DNA of 64,000 nt. Source: Achromobacter xylosoxidans A8. GTDB taxonomy: Bacteria; Pseudomonadota; Gammaproteobacteria; Burkholderiales; Burkholderiaceae_B. Shown here in pieces: positions 1 through 8,543 of the stretch (its first letter is position 1; each line of letters begins with the position of its first letter). Made by a program: the position numbers and the translations under genes. Under the pieces are notes generated by a model. That model ran no database searches, was not told the origin of the DNA, and worked only from the letters and a program-made list of their open reading frames with translations. The stretch is from assembly GCF_000165835.1 (NCBI RefSeq), contig NC_014640.1:4588001-4652000 (forward strand), in the 5' to 3' direction.

Positions 1-800
1 ACATTCTCCGCGTTCTCGCGCAGGCGGACCAGCGCGTAGCGGAAGTTCGCCGTCAGCCGTTCGGACAGGAAGTTCAGCTTGATCAGCGGCCGCCCGATCT
101 TGAACGCGAACAAGGTCGCCACGATCACATACAGGTACACCATGAACACCATGGCGCGCGGGATCTCCACGCCGGCCACGGTCAAGGCGCCGGACAGGCC
201 CCAGAGGATGGAAGTGAACGCCACCAGCGAGACCACCGCGCTCAGCGCGCCGATCGCCAGCGTGCGCGAGCCCGTCACGAACATGGCGATGTCCTGCTCG
301 ATGCGCTGGTCGGGGTTGTCGACCGGAGCGTCGACGAAATGGCCGCGGTAGTAGGCGCCCGCGCCCAGCCAGTCGCGGGTCAGGCGATCGTTGAGCCACA
401 CGCGCCAACGGATGTCGAAGGCCTGTCCGGCATAGCTGGCGGCCAGCGTGCGCACCACGTGCACACAGGCCAGCACCGAGAATATGCCCAGGAAATGCCA
501 GAACGCGCTTTGATCCAATGCCTGCAGCGCGCTGTAGAAGCCGTTGTACCAAAACGAAAACAGCACAGTCATGCGCACGGCGAACATCGCCAGGAACAAC
601 AGCAGCGCCAGCATCAACAAGGGACGCCAGCTGCGCCGAGGGTTCAGATACGGCCACGCCAGCCGCCAGAACTTGCGTCCCCAGTCCGTGTAGCGCGCGA
701 GCATGCCCACCACCAGCACCAGCACGACGGCGGATATGCCAAACGCATGCGCCAGCCAGAGCCCGCTTTCCGCCAGTTGTTGCTGCCAGTTCAGGTCCAT
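1..800 (-). CDS. SbmA/BacA-type ABC transporter, N-terminal membrane part (cut by window edge)
   Basis: About 266 residues can be read from the ATG at 800 down to the window edge. The protein opens MDLNWQQQLAESG and has about five hydrophobic segments (near residues 15-35, 58-82, 100-122, 180-205 and 215-235). Between them lies an arginine-rich cytoplasmic stretch with the sequence DIRWRVWLNDRLTRDWL and, further on, DNPDQRIEQDI. Those motifs are typical of the SbmA/BacA/YddA membrane domain, which in the fused forms is followed by an ABC ATPase. The ATPase half would lie outside the window, so it is not known whether this is a full fused transporter or a stand-alone peptide uptake protein. 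It is divergent from hslR. Confidence 0.8.
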   Translation of the reverse strand, partial: MDLNWQQQLAESGLWLAHAFGISAVVLVLVVGMLARYTDWGRKFWRLAWPYLNPRRSWRPLLMLALLLFLAMFAVRMTVLFSFWYNGFYSALQALDQSAFWHFLGIFSVLACVHVVRTLAASYAGQAFDIRWRVWLNDRLTRDWLGAGAYYRGHFVDAPVDNPDQRIEQDIAMFVTGSRTLAIGALSAVVSLVAFTSILWGLSGALTVAGVEIPRAMVFMVYLYVIVATLFAFKIGRPLIKLNFLSERLTANFRYALVRLRENAEN

Positions 801-873
801 GAGTCGATTGCCCTCCGATACGCGTTTCTGGTTAGACGAGACGCGCGCATCGAGTTCCGGCGCACAGGCCGTT

Positions 874-888
874 TTAAGCCTGGCTTAA
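874..888. promoter_or_regulatory. 15-bp palindrome in the divergent promoter region
   Basis: TTAAGCC-T-GGCTTAA is a perfect inverted repeat with 7-bp arms and a single central base. It is AT-richer than its surroundings and lies between the SbmA-like gene (start 800, minus) and hslR (start 1006, plus). A regulator-binding site is plausible, but no regulator is encoded next to it. Confidence 0.35.
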
Positions 889-1005
889 GCGTTCTGGCAG
901 GGTGAGCGAAAGCGATCTGACAGCAAGCGCCTGCCTCGCGGGCCGGCAGGCTTCCCGCGGCGGCTATCATGGACACCTGAGCAGCAATCCGGCAGGTACG
1001 GGACG

Positions 1006-1386
1006 ATGGACAAGATCCGGCTAGACAAATGGCTATGGGCCGCGCGCTTCTATAAGACGCGCAGCTTGGCCGTGCAGGAAATCGGCAAGGGCCGGGTATT
1101 GGTGAACGACCAGCCCGCCAAGCCCGCGCGCGAGGTCGCCCCCGGCGACCTGGTCACGGTGCGCAAGGAAGACCCGGCGCTGCACGTGCGGGTGATGGGC
1201 GTCAGCGGCGTGCGCGGCCCAGCGCCTGTCGCACGCCAGCTCTACGAGGAAACGCCCGAAAGCGTGGCGGCGCGGGAGCGCGCAGCGGAAATGCGCCGCC
1301 TGGCGCCCGAACCCGCGCTGGGCATAGAGGCCGGCCGGCCGACCAAGCGCGACCGGCGGCTGATAGACCAGATGCGCGGCAAGTAA
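1006..1386 (+). CDS. hslR: Hsp15-like S4-domain RNA-binding protein
   Basis: The 126-residue protein begins MDKIRLDKWLWAARFYKTRS, the classic start of the S4 RNA-binding domain in Hsp15, followed by GKGRVLVNDQPAKPAREVAPGD. Its C-terminus is basic (KRDRRLIDQMRGK), as in Escherichia coli Hsp15. That protein binds the 50S subunit carrying a nascent chain and helps rescue stalled ribosomes after heat shock. Length matches the family (about 130). It is followed after 46 bp by yciH, another translation-related gene, so the two are probably co-transcribed. Confidence 0.92.
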   Translation: MDKIRLDKWLWAARFYKTRSLAVQEIGKGRVLVNDQPAKPAREVAPGDLVTVRKEDPALHVRVMGVSGVRGPAPVARQLYEETPESVAARERAAEMRRLAPEPALGIEAGRPTKRDRRLIDQMRGK

Positions 1387-1432
1387 TCCGGCCGCGCCGA
1401 CGACGATCAACTTTCTTTTTCGCAAGCCCATC

Positions 1433-1795
1433 ATGAAAAGCAGTTCTACAGGCGGCCTGGTCTATTCCACCGACGGCGGCCGCATGTGTCCCGAATGCCG
1501 CAAGCCGCTGCCGCAGTGCCTGTGCAAGCAGGCCGCCCAGGCGCTTCCCGCCGGCGATGGCGTGGCGCGCGTATCGCGCGAAACCAAGGGCCGCGGCGGC
1601 AAGAGCGTCACCGTGGTCAAGGGCCTGGCGCTGGATGGCGCGGCGTTGAACGCGCTGGGAAAGCAGCTGCGCAACGCCTGCGGCTCGGGCGGAACGGTGA
1701 AGGACGGCGTGATCGAAATCCAGGGTGACCACTGCGAGCGCGTCATGGAAACCCTGCAAAAACAAGGCATCCGCGCCAAGCGCGCGGGCGGCTGA
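1433..1795 (+). CDS. yciH: Sui1/YciH-family translation factor
   Basis: The 120-residue protein carries an N-terminal CPECRKPLPQCLC cysteine cluster and then the eIF1/SUI1 fold, with VSRETKGRGGKSVTVVKGL, the GSGGTVKDGVIEIQGDH signature and a C-terminal Gln-Gly-Ile-Arg-Ala-Lys motif. Bacterial YciH is related to eukaryotic eIF1 and has been linked to start-site fidelity and stress translation. It follows hslR at 46 bp and precedes the DOPA-dioxygenase-like gene by 19 bp, so an operon is likely. Confidence 0.92.
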   Translation: MKSSSTGGLVYSTDGGRMCPECRKPLPQCLCKQAAQALPAGDGVARVSRETKGRGGKSVTVVKGLALDGAALNALGKQLRNACGSGGTVKDGVIEIQGDHCERVMETLQKQGIRAKRAGG

Positions 1796-1814
1796 CATCG
1801 ACGGAGTACTAGCA

Positions 1815-2168
1815 ATGACCGATCTGCAAACCAGCGATGTCGCCAGTTGGCACGCCCACGTGTATTTCGACGCCGCCAGCCGCGACGCGGCGCACGCGCT
1901 GCGCGAACGGATCACCGCGCGCTTTGCCGGCAAGATGGAAATGGGGCGCTTCCATGAGCGCCCCGTCGGCCCGCATCCCCAGTGGAGCTACCAGATCGCC
2001 TTCACGCCGGAGCATTTCGCGGAGATCGCCACCTGGCTGACCCTGCATCACGGGGCGCTGGATGTCTTCATGCACCCCAACACCGGCGACTCGATCCGCG
2101 ACCACCGCGACTGCGCCGTCTGGATCGGCCGCAGCTACACGCTGAATCTGCAGGCGCTGGGCGCCTGA
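1815..2168 (+). CDS. DOPA 4,5-dioxygenase-like protein
   Basis: The 117-residue protein contains the small-family motifs WHAHVYFDAASRDAAHALRE near the N-terminus, GPHPQWSYQIAF in the middle, and HHGALDVFMHPNTGD followed by RDHRDCAVWIG near the C-terminus. Repeated histidines suit a metal-binding aromatic ring-cleavage fold. Family members are annotated as DOPA 4,5-dioxygenase, but many bacterial copies have no proven substrate. An in-frame upstream start overlaps yciH and was rejected in favour of the ATG at 1815, where the homology begins. Confidence 0.85.
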   Translation: MTDLQTSDVASWHAHVYFDAASRDAAHALRERITARFAGKMEMGRFHERPVGPHPQWSYQIAFTPEHFAEIATWLTLHHGALDVFMHPNTGDSIRDHRDCAVWIGRSYTLNLQALGA

Positions 2169-2172
2169 ACGG

Positions 2173-3408
2173 CTACAGCGCGCGGCCCACGATCAGCGAA
2201 TCCAGCGCCATCATGGGATCGCCGCTCTTGCCTTCATACGGCAGGCGGCTGAGCACATAGCGCATCGCATTGATCCGCGCGCGCTTCTTGCAATCGGACT
2301 TGACCACCACCCAGGGCGCGTCCGCCGTGTCGGTGTGCGCGAACATGGCTTCCTTGGCGCGGGTGTAGTCATCCCACTTGTCCAGCGAGGCCAGGTCCAC
2401 GGGGCTGAGCTTCCATTGCTTGAGCGGATGCACCTTGCGCTGCAGGAAGCGGCGGCGCTGTTCTTCCTGGCTGACCGAGAACCAGAACTTGATCAGGTGG
2501 ATGCCGCTGCTGACCAGATGGCGCTCAAAATCCGGCACCTGGCGCAGGAAGTCCAGGTATTCGTTCTGGGTGCAGAAACCCATCACGCGTTCCACGCCGG
2601 CGCGGTTGTACCAGGAGCGGTCAAACATGACGATCTCGCCCGCGGTGGGCAGGTGCTGCACGTAGCGCTGGAAGTACCACTGGCCCTTTTCCGTGTCGGA
2701 CGGCTTCTCCAGGGCGACCACGCGCGCGCCGCGCGGATTCAGGTGTTCCATCATGCGCTTGATGGTGCCGCCCTTGCCCGCGGCGTCGCGGCCTTCGAAC
2801 AGGATCACGACGCGCTGGCCGGTGGCCTTGACCCAGGCCTGCAGCTTCAGCAGTTCGACCTGCAGGCTGTATTTCTGCCTTTCGTAGTTACGGCGCAGCA
2901 TACGGTGGCGATAGGGATAGACGCCTTCGCGCCAGTCCGCGGCCAGCTCGTCGTCGGGGTTGCGGCGCACGCGCGGCGCCGCCGAATTGGCTTCCACCAG
3001 CGCGCGGTGCACGGCCTGCGCATCGTCCGGCGACAGCTCCTCGATGACCGAGCGCAGCGCCTCGCGGGAATGGGCGGGCGCGCTGACGTTGTAGCGGCGG
3101 GCAATATCGGCCAGGACCGCCACGGTCTCCTGGCGCGCGGCATCCTGGCGAGCGACGACGCGCTTGCGCACATTGAGAGCCGGCTCGGCGGCGGCTGCCG
3201 CGGATATGGGATCGACCGCCGCGGGAGCGCCCGCCGCGGGGGCCTTCGCCGCGCGCGGTTTGCGACTGGTGGTCACAGGCGTGACTACCGTTTTGACCAC
3301 CGTCTTGGTGGCCGGCTTGGTGGAGGCGCTGGCGGTCCGCCTGGCGGCGCGCTTGCGCGGCGCTTCCGCTACGGTTTGCTCGGTGGCTGGGCTTGTCTTG
3401 TCTGTCAT
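2173..3408 (-). CDS. ppk2: Polyphosphate kinase 2 with a long basic N-terminal tail
   Basis: The 411-residue protein has a PPK2 domain in its second half: the Walker A loop GRDAAGKGG (about residue 205), FDRSWYNRAGVERVMGF, and the lid segment KFWFSVSQEEQRRRF. PPK2 enzymes transfer phosphate between polyphosphate and nucleotides. The first 100 or so residues are unusual, being rich in Ala, Lys, Pro and Thr (RKRAARRTASASTKPATK and similar), like histone-H1 or AKP-type DNA-binding tails. The ATG at 3408 was chosen because the frame upstream has no homology and reaches into the next gene's promoter. It ends 5 bp from the previous gene, in convergent orientation. Confidence 0.93.
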   Translation of the reverse strand: MTDKTSPATEQTVAEAPRKRAARRTASASTKPATKTVVKTVVTPVTTSRKPRAAKAPAAGAPAAVDPISAAAAAEPALNVRKRVVARQDAARQETVAVLADIARRYNVSAPAHSREALRSVIEELSPDDAQAVHRALVEANSAAPRVRRNPDDELAADWREGVYPYRHRMLRRNYERQKYSLQVELLKLQAWVKATGQRVVILFEGRDAAGKGGTIKRMMEHLNPRGARVVALEKPSDTEKGQWYFQRYVQHLPTAGEIVMFDRSWYNRAGVERVMGFCTQNEYLDFLRQVPDFERHLVSSGIHLIKFWFSVSQEEQRRRFLQRKVHPLKQWKLSPVDLASLDKWDDYTRAKEAMFAHTDTADAPWVVVKSDCKKRARINAMRYVLSRLPYEGKSGDPMMALDSLIVGRAL

Positions 3409-3595
3409 CGATCCTGTCCTCGCTACGCTGATCGTCCTGCCCGCGGCTGCCGGGCTTGCGCCTGCGGCCTTGGCCGGGAAAAGCGCAAACGCTACCCCGA
3501 GCCCTGCCCTGCGGGTTTGACTACGATCAAACGTTGTAACATTTTTGCAGCGACGAAGGCCGCTACACTGGCCTCCCTTCATCCGCCTCCGCGCC

Positions 3596-4075
3596 ATGTG
3601 GTCATTCATCAAACGGCTGCTCGCCGGTCCGACACCACCCGAGAATCCCTTGCGCGAGACCGTGAGCTTCGACGCAACCGGTTTCACGCGCAGCAGTGAG
3701 CTGGCGCGCGCCCTGGGCCAGCAGGAGTTCTGGCCCTGGAGCGACATCCAGGAATTCGGATTCCGCTACACGCAGGCCATCTACCCCGATCCCTGGTCGG
3801 GCGACTACATGGAGGGCCTGTGGTTCCTGCGCGTGCCCAGCGACGGCGGCGGGCTGATGGCCATGGAGCTCGACGAGGCAACGCTGGACGTCGAACGCCT
3901 GCCTCCCGCCCTGCTGCACAACATGCCCGGACTGGACATGGGGGCGCTGCGCGCGGGGCTGGCAGCCGCCGCGCGCGGACCGCGCAACTTCGAGTGCGCG
4001 GGAGAATGGGTAGCCTGGCGACGCGGCACAACCACGCCCCCCGCGGCCGCTACAGCCGGTCCAGGCCCTGCCTGA
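3596..4075 (+). CDS. Conserved hypothetical protein
   Basis: The 159-residue product starts MWSFIKRLLAGPTPPENPLR and then reads as a soluble domain with VSFDATGFTR, FWPWSDIQEFGFRYTQ and GLWFLRVPSDGGGLMAMELDEATLDVERLPPALL (quoted in part). I do not recognise a named function. The composition suggests a small cytoplasmic protein of the kind found in many Alcaligenaceae. It is divergent from ppk2 across a 187-bp gap, and its last 26 bp overlap the 3' end of the PLP-enzyme gene on the other strand. Confidence 0.7.
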   Translation: MWSFIKRLLAGPTPPENPLRETVSFDATGFTRSSELARALGQQEFWPWSDIQEFGFRYTQAIYPDPWSGDYMEGLWFLRVPSDGGGLMAMELDEATLDVERLPPALLHNMPGLDMGALRAGLAAAARGPRNFECAGEWVAWRRGTTTPPAAATAGPGPA

Positions 4076-5240
4076 GATCGGACAGGATGTCTTCAGGCGT
4101 CTCCAGGCCCACCGACAGGCGCAGCAAGCCCTCGGACAATCCATAGCGTTCGCGGTCCTCAGCCGTGTAACTGGCGTGCGTCATCGACGCGGGATGCTGG
4201 ATCAGGGTTTCAGGATCGCCCAGGCTGACTGCGATGCGCGCCAGCTTCAGACTATTGAGCAGCTTGCGGCCAGCGGTCAATCCGCCCTTCAACTCGAACG
4301 CGACCAGGCCGCCGCCCGCCGATTGCTGGCGGCGCGCGATCTCGGCCCCCGCAGTATCGGCCAAGCCGGGATAGAACACGTCGGCCACCGCCGCATGCTC
4401 GCGCAGCAGCTTGGCCACCCGCAAGGCGGATTCGCTATGGCGCGCCACGCGCAATTCCAGCGTCTTGATCCCGCGCAGCACCAGGAAAGCCGTGAAAGGC
4501 GACAAGGTGGCGCCGGTGAAGTAGCGCAACCCCTGCAGCCGGATGGCATCGATGTGCTCCTTGCGGCCCAGCACCGCGCCGGCCAGCAGGTCGCCGTGGC
4601 CGCCCAGGTACTTGGTGGCCGAATGCAGCACGATGTCCGCGCCATGCTCCAGCGGCCGCTGCAGCACCGGCGTGGCGAAGGTGTTGTCGACGATAGTCAG
4701 CACACCTTTGCCGCGGGCGATGGCGGACACCGCCGCGATATCCACCAGACGCAGATTCGGATTGGCGGGCGTTTCAAAGTAGACGGCACGCGTCTTGGGG
4801 CCGAGGGCCGCGGCCACGGTCTCGGGACGGGTGAAGTCGGCAAACACCGCGCGCACGCCAAACCGCGCCAGGCCCTGCGTGAACAGGGTGAAGGCCGTGC
4901 CGTACACGATCTGGTCCACCACGATCTCGTCGCCGCTTTGCAGGAGCGAGAACAGGGTGGCCGAAATCGCCGCCATGCCGGAAGCGGTCACAACGCCCGC
5001 TTCGGCGCCCTCCAGCGACGCCAGCCGCTCTTCCAGCAACGCCTGCGTCGGATTGCGGGTGCGGCCGTAGACGTAGCCCTGCTTCTCGCCCAGGCGGATC
5101 TGGTCGAAGGCCTCGATGCTGTCCTGGGTGTAGGTGGAGGTCAGGTAGAGAGGCGGCGCCAGCGCGCCCTGCTCGTCCAGCGGGTCGTAGCCCAGGTGGA
5201 TGGCGCGCGTGGCGAAGCCGTGTTGCGTGGACTCGGTCAT
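4050..5240 (-). CDS. Cys/Met-metabolism PLP enzyme (cystathionine gamma-synthase / methionine gamma-lyase type)
   Basis: The 396-residue protein is a full-length trans-sulfuration enzyme: [19 protein letters not shown] near residue 57, then [38 protein letters not shown], and the cofactor lysine in [16 protein letters not shown]. The segment VYGTAFTLF sits where classical methionine gamma-lyases carry a catalytic cysteine (YGCTF), and here that Cys is absent. This argues for a cystathionine gamma-synthase, O-acyl-homoserine sulfhydrylase or cystathionine gamma-lyase role over a dedicated methioninase. It lies 54 bp after metI and probably shares the metQNI transcript. Confidence 0.9.
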   Translation of the reverse strand: MTESTQHGFATRAIHLGYDPLDEQGALAPPLYLTSTYTQDSIEAFDQIRLGEKQGYVYGRTRNPTQALLEERLASLEGAEAGVVTASGMAAISATLFSLLQSGDEIVVDQIVYGTAFTLFTQGLARFGVRAVFADFTRPETVAAALGPKTRAVYFETPANPNLRLVDIAAVSAIARGKGVLTIVDNTFATPVLQRPLEHGADIVLHSATKYLGGHGDLLAGAVLGRKEHIDAIRLQGLRYFTGATLSPFTAFLVLRGIKTLELRVARHSESALRVAKLLREHAAVADVFYPGLADTAGAEIARRQQSAGGGLVAFELKGGLTAGRKLLNSLKLARIAVSLGDPETLIQHPASMTHASYTAEDRERYGLSEGLLRLSVGLETPEDILSDLRQGLDRL

Positions 5241-5294
5241 GTCAGTGTTCCTGTGTTTTCAAATATGGCCGGAGCGTCGGGCTGCGGCACAGAG

Positions 5295-5951
5295 TCAGCG
5301 TTTGTGGTCGGCGCGGCGCGACAGCCATTCGCCGGTGAATTGCACAATGGAAACCAGCGCGATCAGGATCACGATCACCTCGAACATGACGCGGGTCTCG
5401 TAACGTTCGTAGCCGTAGCGGATCGCCAGGTCGCCCAGGCCGCCGGCGCCGACCGCGCCGGCCATGGCCGAGGCGTTGATCATGGCAATGACGCTGACCG
5501 TCATGCCGCCGATGATGCCCGGCAGGGCTTCCGGCAACAGCACGTGGCGCACGATGTGCCAGCGGCGGCAGCCCATGGCGCGCGCTGCCTCCACCAGGCC
5601 GTGGTCCACGTCGTTCAGGCTGACCTGGGCAATGCGCGCGAAGAACGGCACCAGATTGGCCGACAGCGGCACAATGGCGGCCCAGGTGCCCAGCGTGGTG
5701 CCCACCAGGAAACGCGTGAACGGCAGCATCGCCACCAGCAGGATGATGAAGGGGATGGCGCGGAAGGTATTCACCGTCACCGACAGGACCTTGTTGAAGC
5801 GCGGCCTGGGATACAGGTTGCCCGACGCGGTGACGGTCAGCACCACGGCCAGCGCCAGGCCCAGAACGATGGCAATGACGGCGGATACGCCCACCATGGC
5901 CAGGGTCTGCAGAAAGGCCTGCAGGTATTTATCAAGCATCGGCAGCGACAT
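5295..5951 (-). CDS. metI: D/L-methionine ABC transporter permease
   Basis: The 218-residue inner-membrane protein has about five transmembrane segments and the binding-protein-dependent permease loop ([25 protein letters not shown]) that docks on the ATPase. The ATG at 5951 is preceded by AAGGTG with a 7-nt spacer, gives the usual MetI length, and overlaps the metN stop by 20 bp, so translation is coupled. The internal ATG at 5939 is the alternative start. The motif [24 protein letters not shown] is typical of MetI. Confidence 0.93.
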   Translation of the reverse strand: MSLPMLDKYLQAFLQTLAMVGVSAVIAIVLGLALAVVLTVTASGNLYPRPRFNKVLSVTVNTFRAIPFIILLVAMLPFTRFLVGTTLGTWAAIVPLSANLVPFFARIAQVSLNDVDHGLVEAARAMGCRRWHIVRHVLLPEALPGIIGGMTVSVIAMINASAMAGAVGAGGLGDLAIRYGYERYETRVMFEVIVILIALVSIVQFTGEWLSRRADHKR

Positions 5952-7038
5952 AACCCAGCACCTTGATCTGATCGGCCACCAGCGCGGCGCGCGTGGCCTC
6001 TTCCTGTAATGCGCCCGCGGGCACGGAAACCAGCAGACTGCCTTGGGCGTGGCCGCGCAGACGGTCCAGGCCGCCATGCAGCAGCGTCGCGCCGGGGCCG
6101 AGCGCCGCCAGCGCCTGCAAGGACACGCCCTGCGGGCGCCCCTGCCCTGTAAAGCGCAGCCGCAGCACCGCCACGCCCGCCCGGCCTTGCAGGTCGGGCA
6201 CCAGCCTGCCCGCCAGGTCGGCCGGCAGGTCGTGCTGCAAAGGCCGCAGCAAGGCCCGCGTGGCAGCGGCCTGGGGGTTGCCGAACACGCGCCAGACCTC
6301 GCCTTCCTCGACCTTGCGGCCGCCGTCCAGCACCAGCACCTTGTGGCAGACCTCGCGGATCACCGCCATGTCGTGCGTGATCAGCACCACCGTCAGGCCC
6401 AGTTTGCGGTTGATGTCCAGCAGCAAGGCCAGGATCGACTGCGTGGTCTCGGGGTCCAGCGCCGACGTGGCTTCGTCGCACAGCAGGATCTCCGGCTGAT
6501 GCACCAGCGCGCGTGCGATGCCGACGCGCTGCTTCTGGCCGCCGGACAGCTTTGCCGGATAGGCGTCGGCCTTGTCGCGCAGCCCCACCAGCTCCAGCAG
6601 TTCTTCCACCCGCGCCCGCGCGGCCGCGGGCTTCACGCCTGCCACGCGCAAGGGCAAGGCCACGTTCTCGGCCACCGTCTTGGCCGACAGCAGGTTGAAG
6701 TGCTGGAAGATCATGCCGATGCGGCGGCGCAGGCCCACCAGCGCATGCTCATCCAGGCCGCCCACATTGACGCCGTCCACCAGCACGCGGCCGGCGCTGG
6801 GCCGCTCCAGCATGTTGATGGAACGCAGCAGCGTGGACTTGCCCGCGCCGCTGCGTCCGATGATGCCGAACACCTCGCCGCGGGCGATGGAGAACGACAC
6901 GTCGGACAAAGCGGCCACCGGCCCCTGCGCGCCCTCGTAGCGCTTCTGCAAGCCTTCGAAGACGATGTGCGCGTCAACCGACGGCGTTTGCGGCGCGGCG
7001 TCGGCCAGCCCGCTCACGGAAAATTCGTATTGCATCAT
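5932..7038 (-). CDS. metN: Methionine ABC transporter ATP-binding protein
   Basis: The 368-residue ATPase has Walker [13 protein letters not shown], the Q-loop near MIFQHFNLL, signature [15 protein letters not shown], Walker [17 protein letters not shown] and the switch His in LITHDM. The C-terminal part, after about residue 270, corresponds to the NIL/ACT-like regulatory domain that binds methionine and inhibits transport in MetN. Two adjacent ATG codons (7038 and 7035) are possible starts. It follows metQ after 15 bp and overlaps metI. Confidence 0.95.
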   Translation of the reverse strand: MMQYEFSVSGLADAAPQTPSVDAHIVFEGLQKRYEGAQGPVAALSDVSFSIARGEVFGIIGRSGAGKSTLLRSINMLERPSAGRVLVDGVNVGGLDEHALVGLRRRIGMIFQHFNLLSAKTVAENVALPLRVAGVKPAAARARVEELLELVGLRDKADAYPAKLSGGQKQRVGIARALVHQPEILLCDEATSALDPETTQSILALLLDINRKLGLTVVLITHDMAVIREVCHKVLVLDGGRKVEEGEVWRVFGNPQAAATRALLRPLQHDLPADLAGRLVPDLQGRAGVAVLRLRFTGQGRPQGVSLQALAALGPGATLLHGGLDRLRGHAQGSLLVSVPAGALQEEATRAALVADQIKVLGYVAADA

Positions 7039-7053
7039 TGCCCGCTTCCAGTC

Positions 7054-7869
7054 TCAGAAAACCGGAATGACCGAACCTTCGTACTTGCTCAGAATGAACT
7101 GGCGCACCTCTTCGGAGTGGTAGGCCTTGACCAGTTCGGGCACCCAGGGCGCGTTCTTGTCCTGTTCGCGCACCGCGATGATGTTCACGTAGGGATTGTT
7201 GTCCTTCTTTTCCACCGCGATGCCGTCGCGCGTGGCGATCAGCCCGGCCTGGTAGGCGAAGCTGTTGACGATGGCCGCGGTGTCCACGTCCGGCAGCGAG
7301 CGCGCCAGCACCACGGAGGCGCTTTCCACGAAGTTGAGCCTCTTGGGGTTGGCGGTCACGTCCGCCAGCGTGGCCGTGCCGGTGGCGGGATCGAATCCGT
7401 CCTTCAGCGTGATCAAGCCCTGGTCGCGCAGGATGACCAGCGCGCGCGTCTGGTTGCTGGGATCATTGGGGATGCCGACGCGGGCGCCCTCGGGCAGGTC
7501 CTTCAGCGACTTGTACTTCTTGGAGTAGAACGCGATGGGCGAGATCAGCGTGTTGGCCACGGACACGAGCTTGTAGCCGCGCTGCTTGATCTGGTCGTTC
7601 AGGAAAGGAATGTGCTGGAAGGCGTTGGCATTGAGGTCGCCGTTGTTGAGCGCCTCGTTGGGGCTGGCGGTGCCGGTGATGATGACGGGCTCCACCGCCA
7701 GGCCATTCTTCTTGGCGACCTGCGCCACCACCTCCCAGATCTGCTCGTCGACGCCGCCGCGCACGCCCACCTTGAGGGGCTTGGGATCGGCCGAAAACGC
7801 CGGGCCATGGAACATTGCCGCCGAAGCCAGCACCGCGCCCAGCAGGCGCTTGAAGAAACGGGAAGTCAT
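7054..7869 (-). CDS. metQ: Methionine-binding protein (NlpA/MetQ family)
   Basis: The 271-residue protein begins with a signal peptide (MTSRFFKRLLGAVLASAAMF) that ends near AFSA-DPK. No lipobox cysteine is present, so this copy is probably periplasmic rather than lipid-anchored. The mature part starts KPLKVGVRGGVDEQIWE and contains ITGTASPNEALNNGDLNANAFQHIPFLND, the ligand-cleft segment of the NlpA family. It is the first gene of the transcript metQ-metN-metI, whereas E. coli has metNIQ order. Confidence 0.94.
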   Translation of the reverse strand: MTSRFFKRLLGAVLASAAMFHGPAFSADPKPLKVGVRGGVDEQIWEVVAQVAKKNGLAVEPVIITGTASPNEALNNGDLNANAFQHIPFLNDQIKQRGYKLVSVANTLISPIAFYSKKYKSLKDLPEGARVGIPNDPSNQTRALVILRDQGLITLKDGFDPATGTATLADVTANPKRLNFVESASVVLARSLPDVDTAAIVNSFAYQAGLIATRDGIAVEKKDNNPYVNIIAVREQDKNAPWVPELVKAYHSEEVRQFILSKYEGSVIPVF

Positions 7870-7937
7870 ATTGGAATCGCCTCTCAGGCTATGCGGTTAT
7901 GAGAGAAACGATTCTAGGGAGGGGGACGGACCGCGCG

Positions 7938-7952
7938 AACGAATAGTTCGTT
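7938..7952. promoter_or_regulatory. Inverted repeat upstream of metQ
   Basis: AACGAA-TAG-TTCGTT is a perfect 6-bp inverted repeat lying 69 bp upstream of the metQ start in the only sizeable promoter gap of the methionine locus. It could be the operator for the sulfur or methionine regulator that controls this operon. It does not match the E. coli MetJ box, and no regulator is encoded beside it. Confidence 0.4.
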
Positions 7953-8024
7953 GAGTCCTTATTACAGGGGCGTTTGGTTATGGCGGCTGGGCATATGGTC
8001 CCGGCACATGTCCGGCCGCGCGGA

Positions 8025-8450
8025 TCAGAAAGGCTTGACGACCACCAGCGTCACGATGACCGCGGAAGCGATGACAGTGAACGGCGCGTACAGGTCCACC
8101 AGCGGCGGGCGCTTGGCGCTGCCGTTGGCCATGCGGCGCAACGCCGCGCTCTGGATACCGAGCAGCGCCGACAGCGCCAGGGCGAAGGCCACCTTGACCC
8201 AGATCCAGGTCATGGCGAACCAGCCGAAGGTCATGGCCAGGTGCAGGCCGACCAGCCAGGTCAACACCATGGCCGGCGTGGTCACGTACAGCGTCCAGCG
8301 GCGCAAGGCACCCAGCATCTTGCGTTCTTTCGGCGCTTCTTCACTGTCCTGCGGCTGCGAGGACAGCAGGAAGAGCGACACAAACAGCGATCCGCCCAGC
8401 CAGGCGACCACGGCCGCGACGTGGAGCATTTTCAGGAGTTGATAGGTCAT
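8025..8450 (-). CDS. CopD/HemJ-like integral membrane protein
   Basis: The 141-residue protein has four hydrophobic helices. It opens MTYQLLKMLHVAAVVAWLGG, with a histidine in helix 1 that recalls the heme-ligating His of HemJ and the first helix of CopD proteins. The C-terminus carries PLVDLYAPFTVIAS and then a last helix. CopD proteins are associated with copper handling, and the related HemJ oxidises protoporphyrinogen. The sequence alone does not decide between them. An ATG four codons upstream (8462) is an alternative start. Neither start has a strong ribosome site. Confidence 0.75.
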   Translation of the reverse strand: MTYQLLKMLHVAAVVAWLGGSLFVSLFLLSSQPQDSEEAPKERKMLGALRRWTLYVTTPAMVLTWLVGLHLAMTFGWFAMTWIWVKVAFALALSALLGIQSAALRRMANGSAKRPPLVDLYAPFTVIASAVIVTLVVVKPF

Positions 8451-8543
8451 GATGCCCGGCATTATCGCCGGATTGCGGACCGCGCCGTGTAGCGGCGCGG
8501 CGCATCCGTTTGCGCTACGGCAAGCCAGCGCGGCGACGCGGAC

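Noticed and set aside
6043..7902. A long plus-strand open frame opposite metN and metQ
   Set aside because: Its composition (repeated His, Arg, Gln, Ala) and the intact MetN/MetQ motifs on the other strand show it is a shadow.
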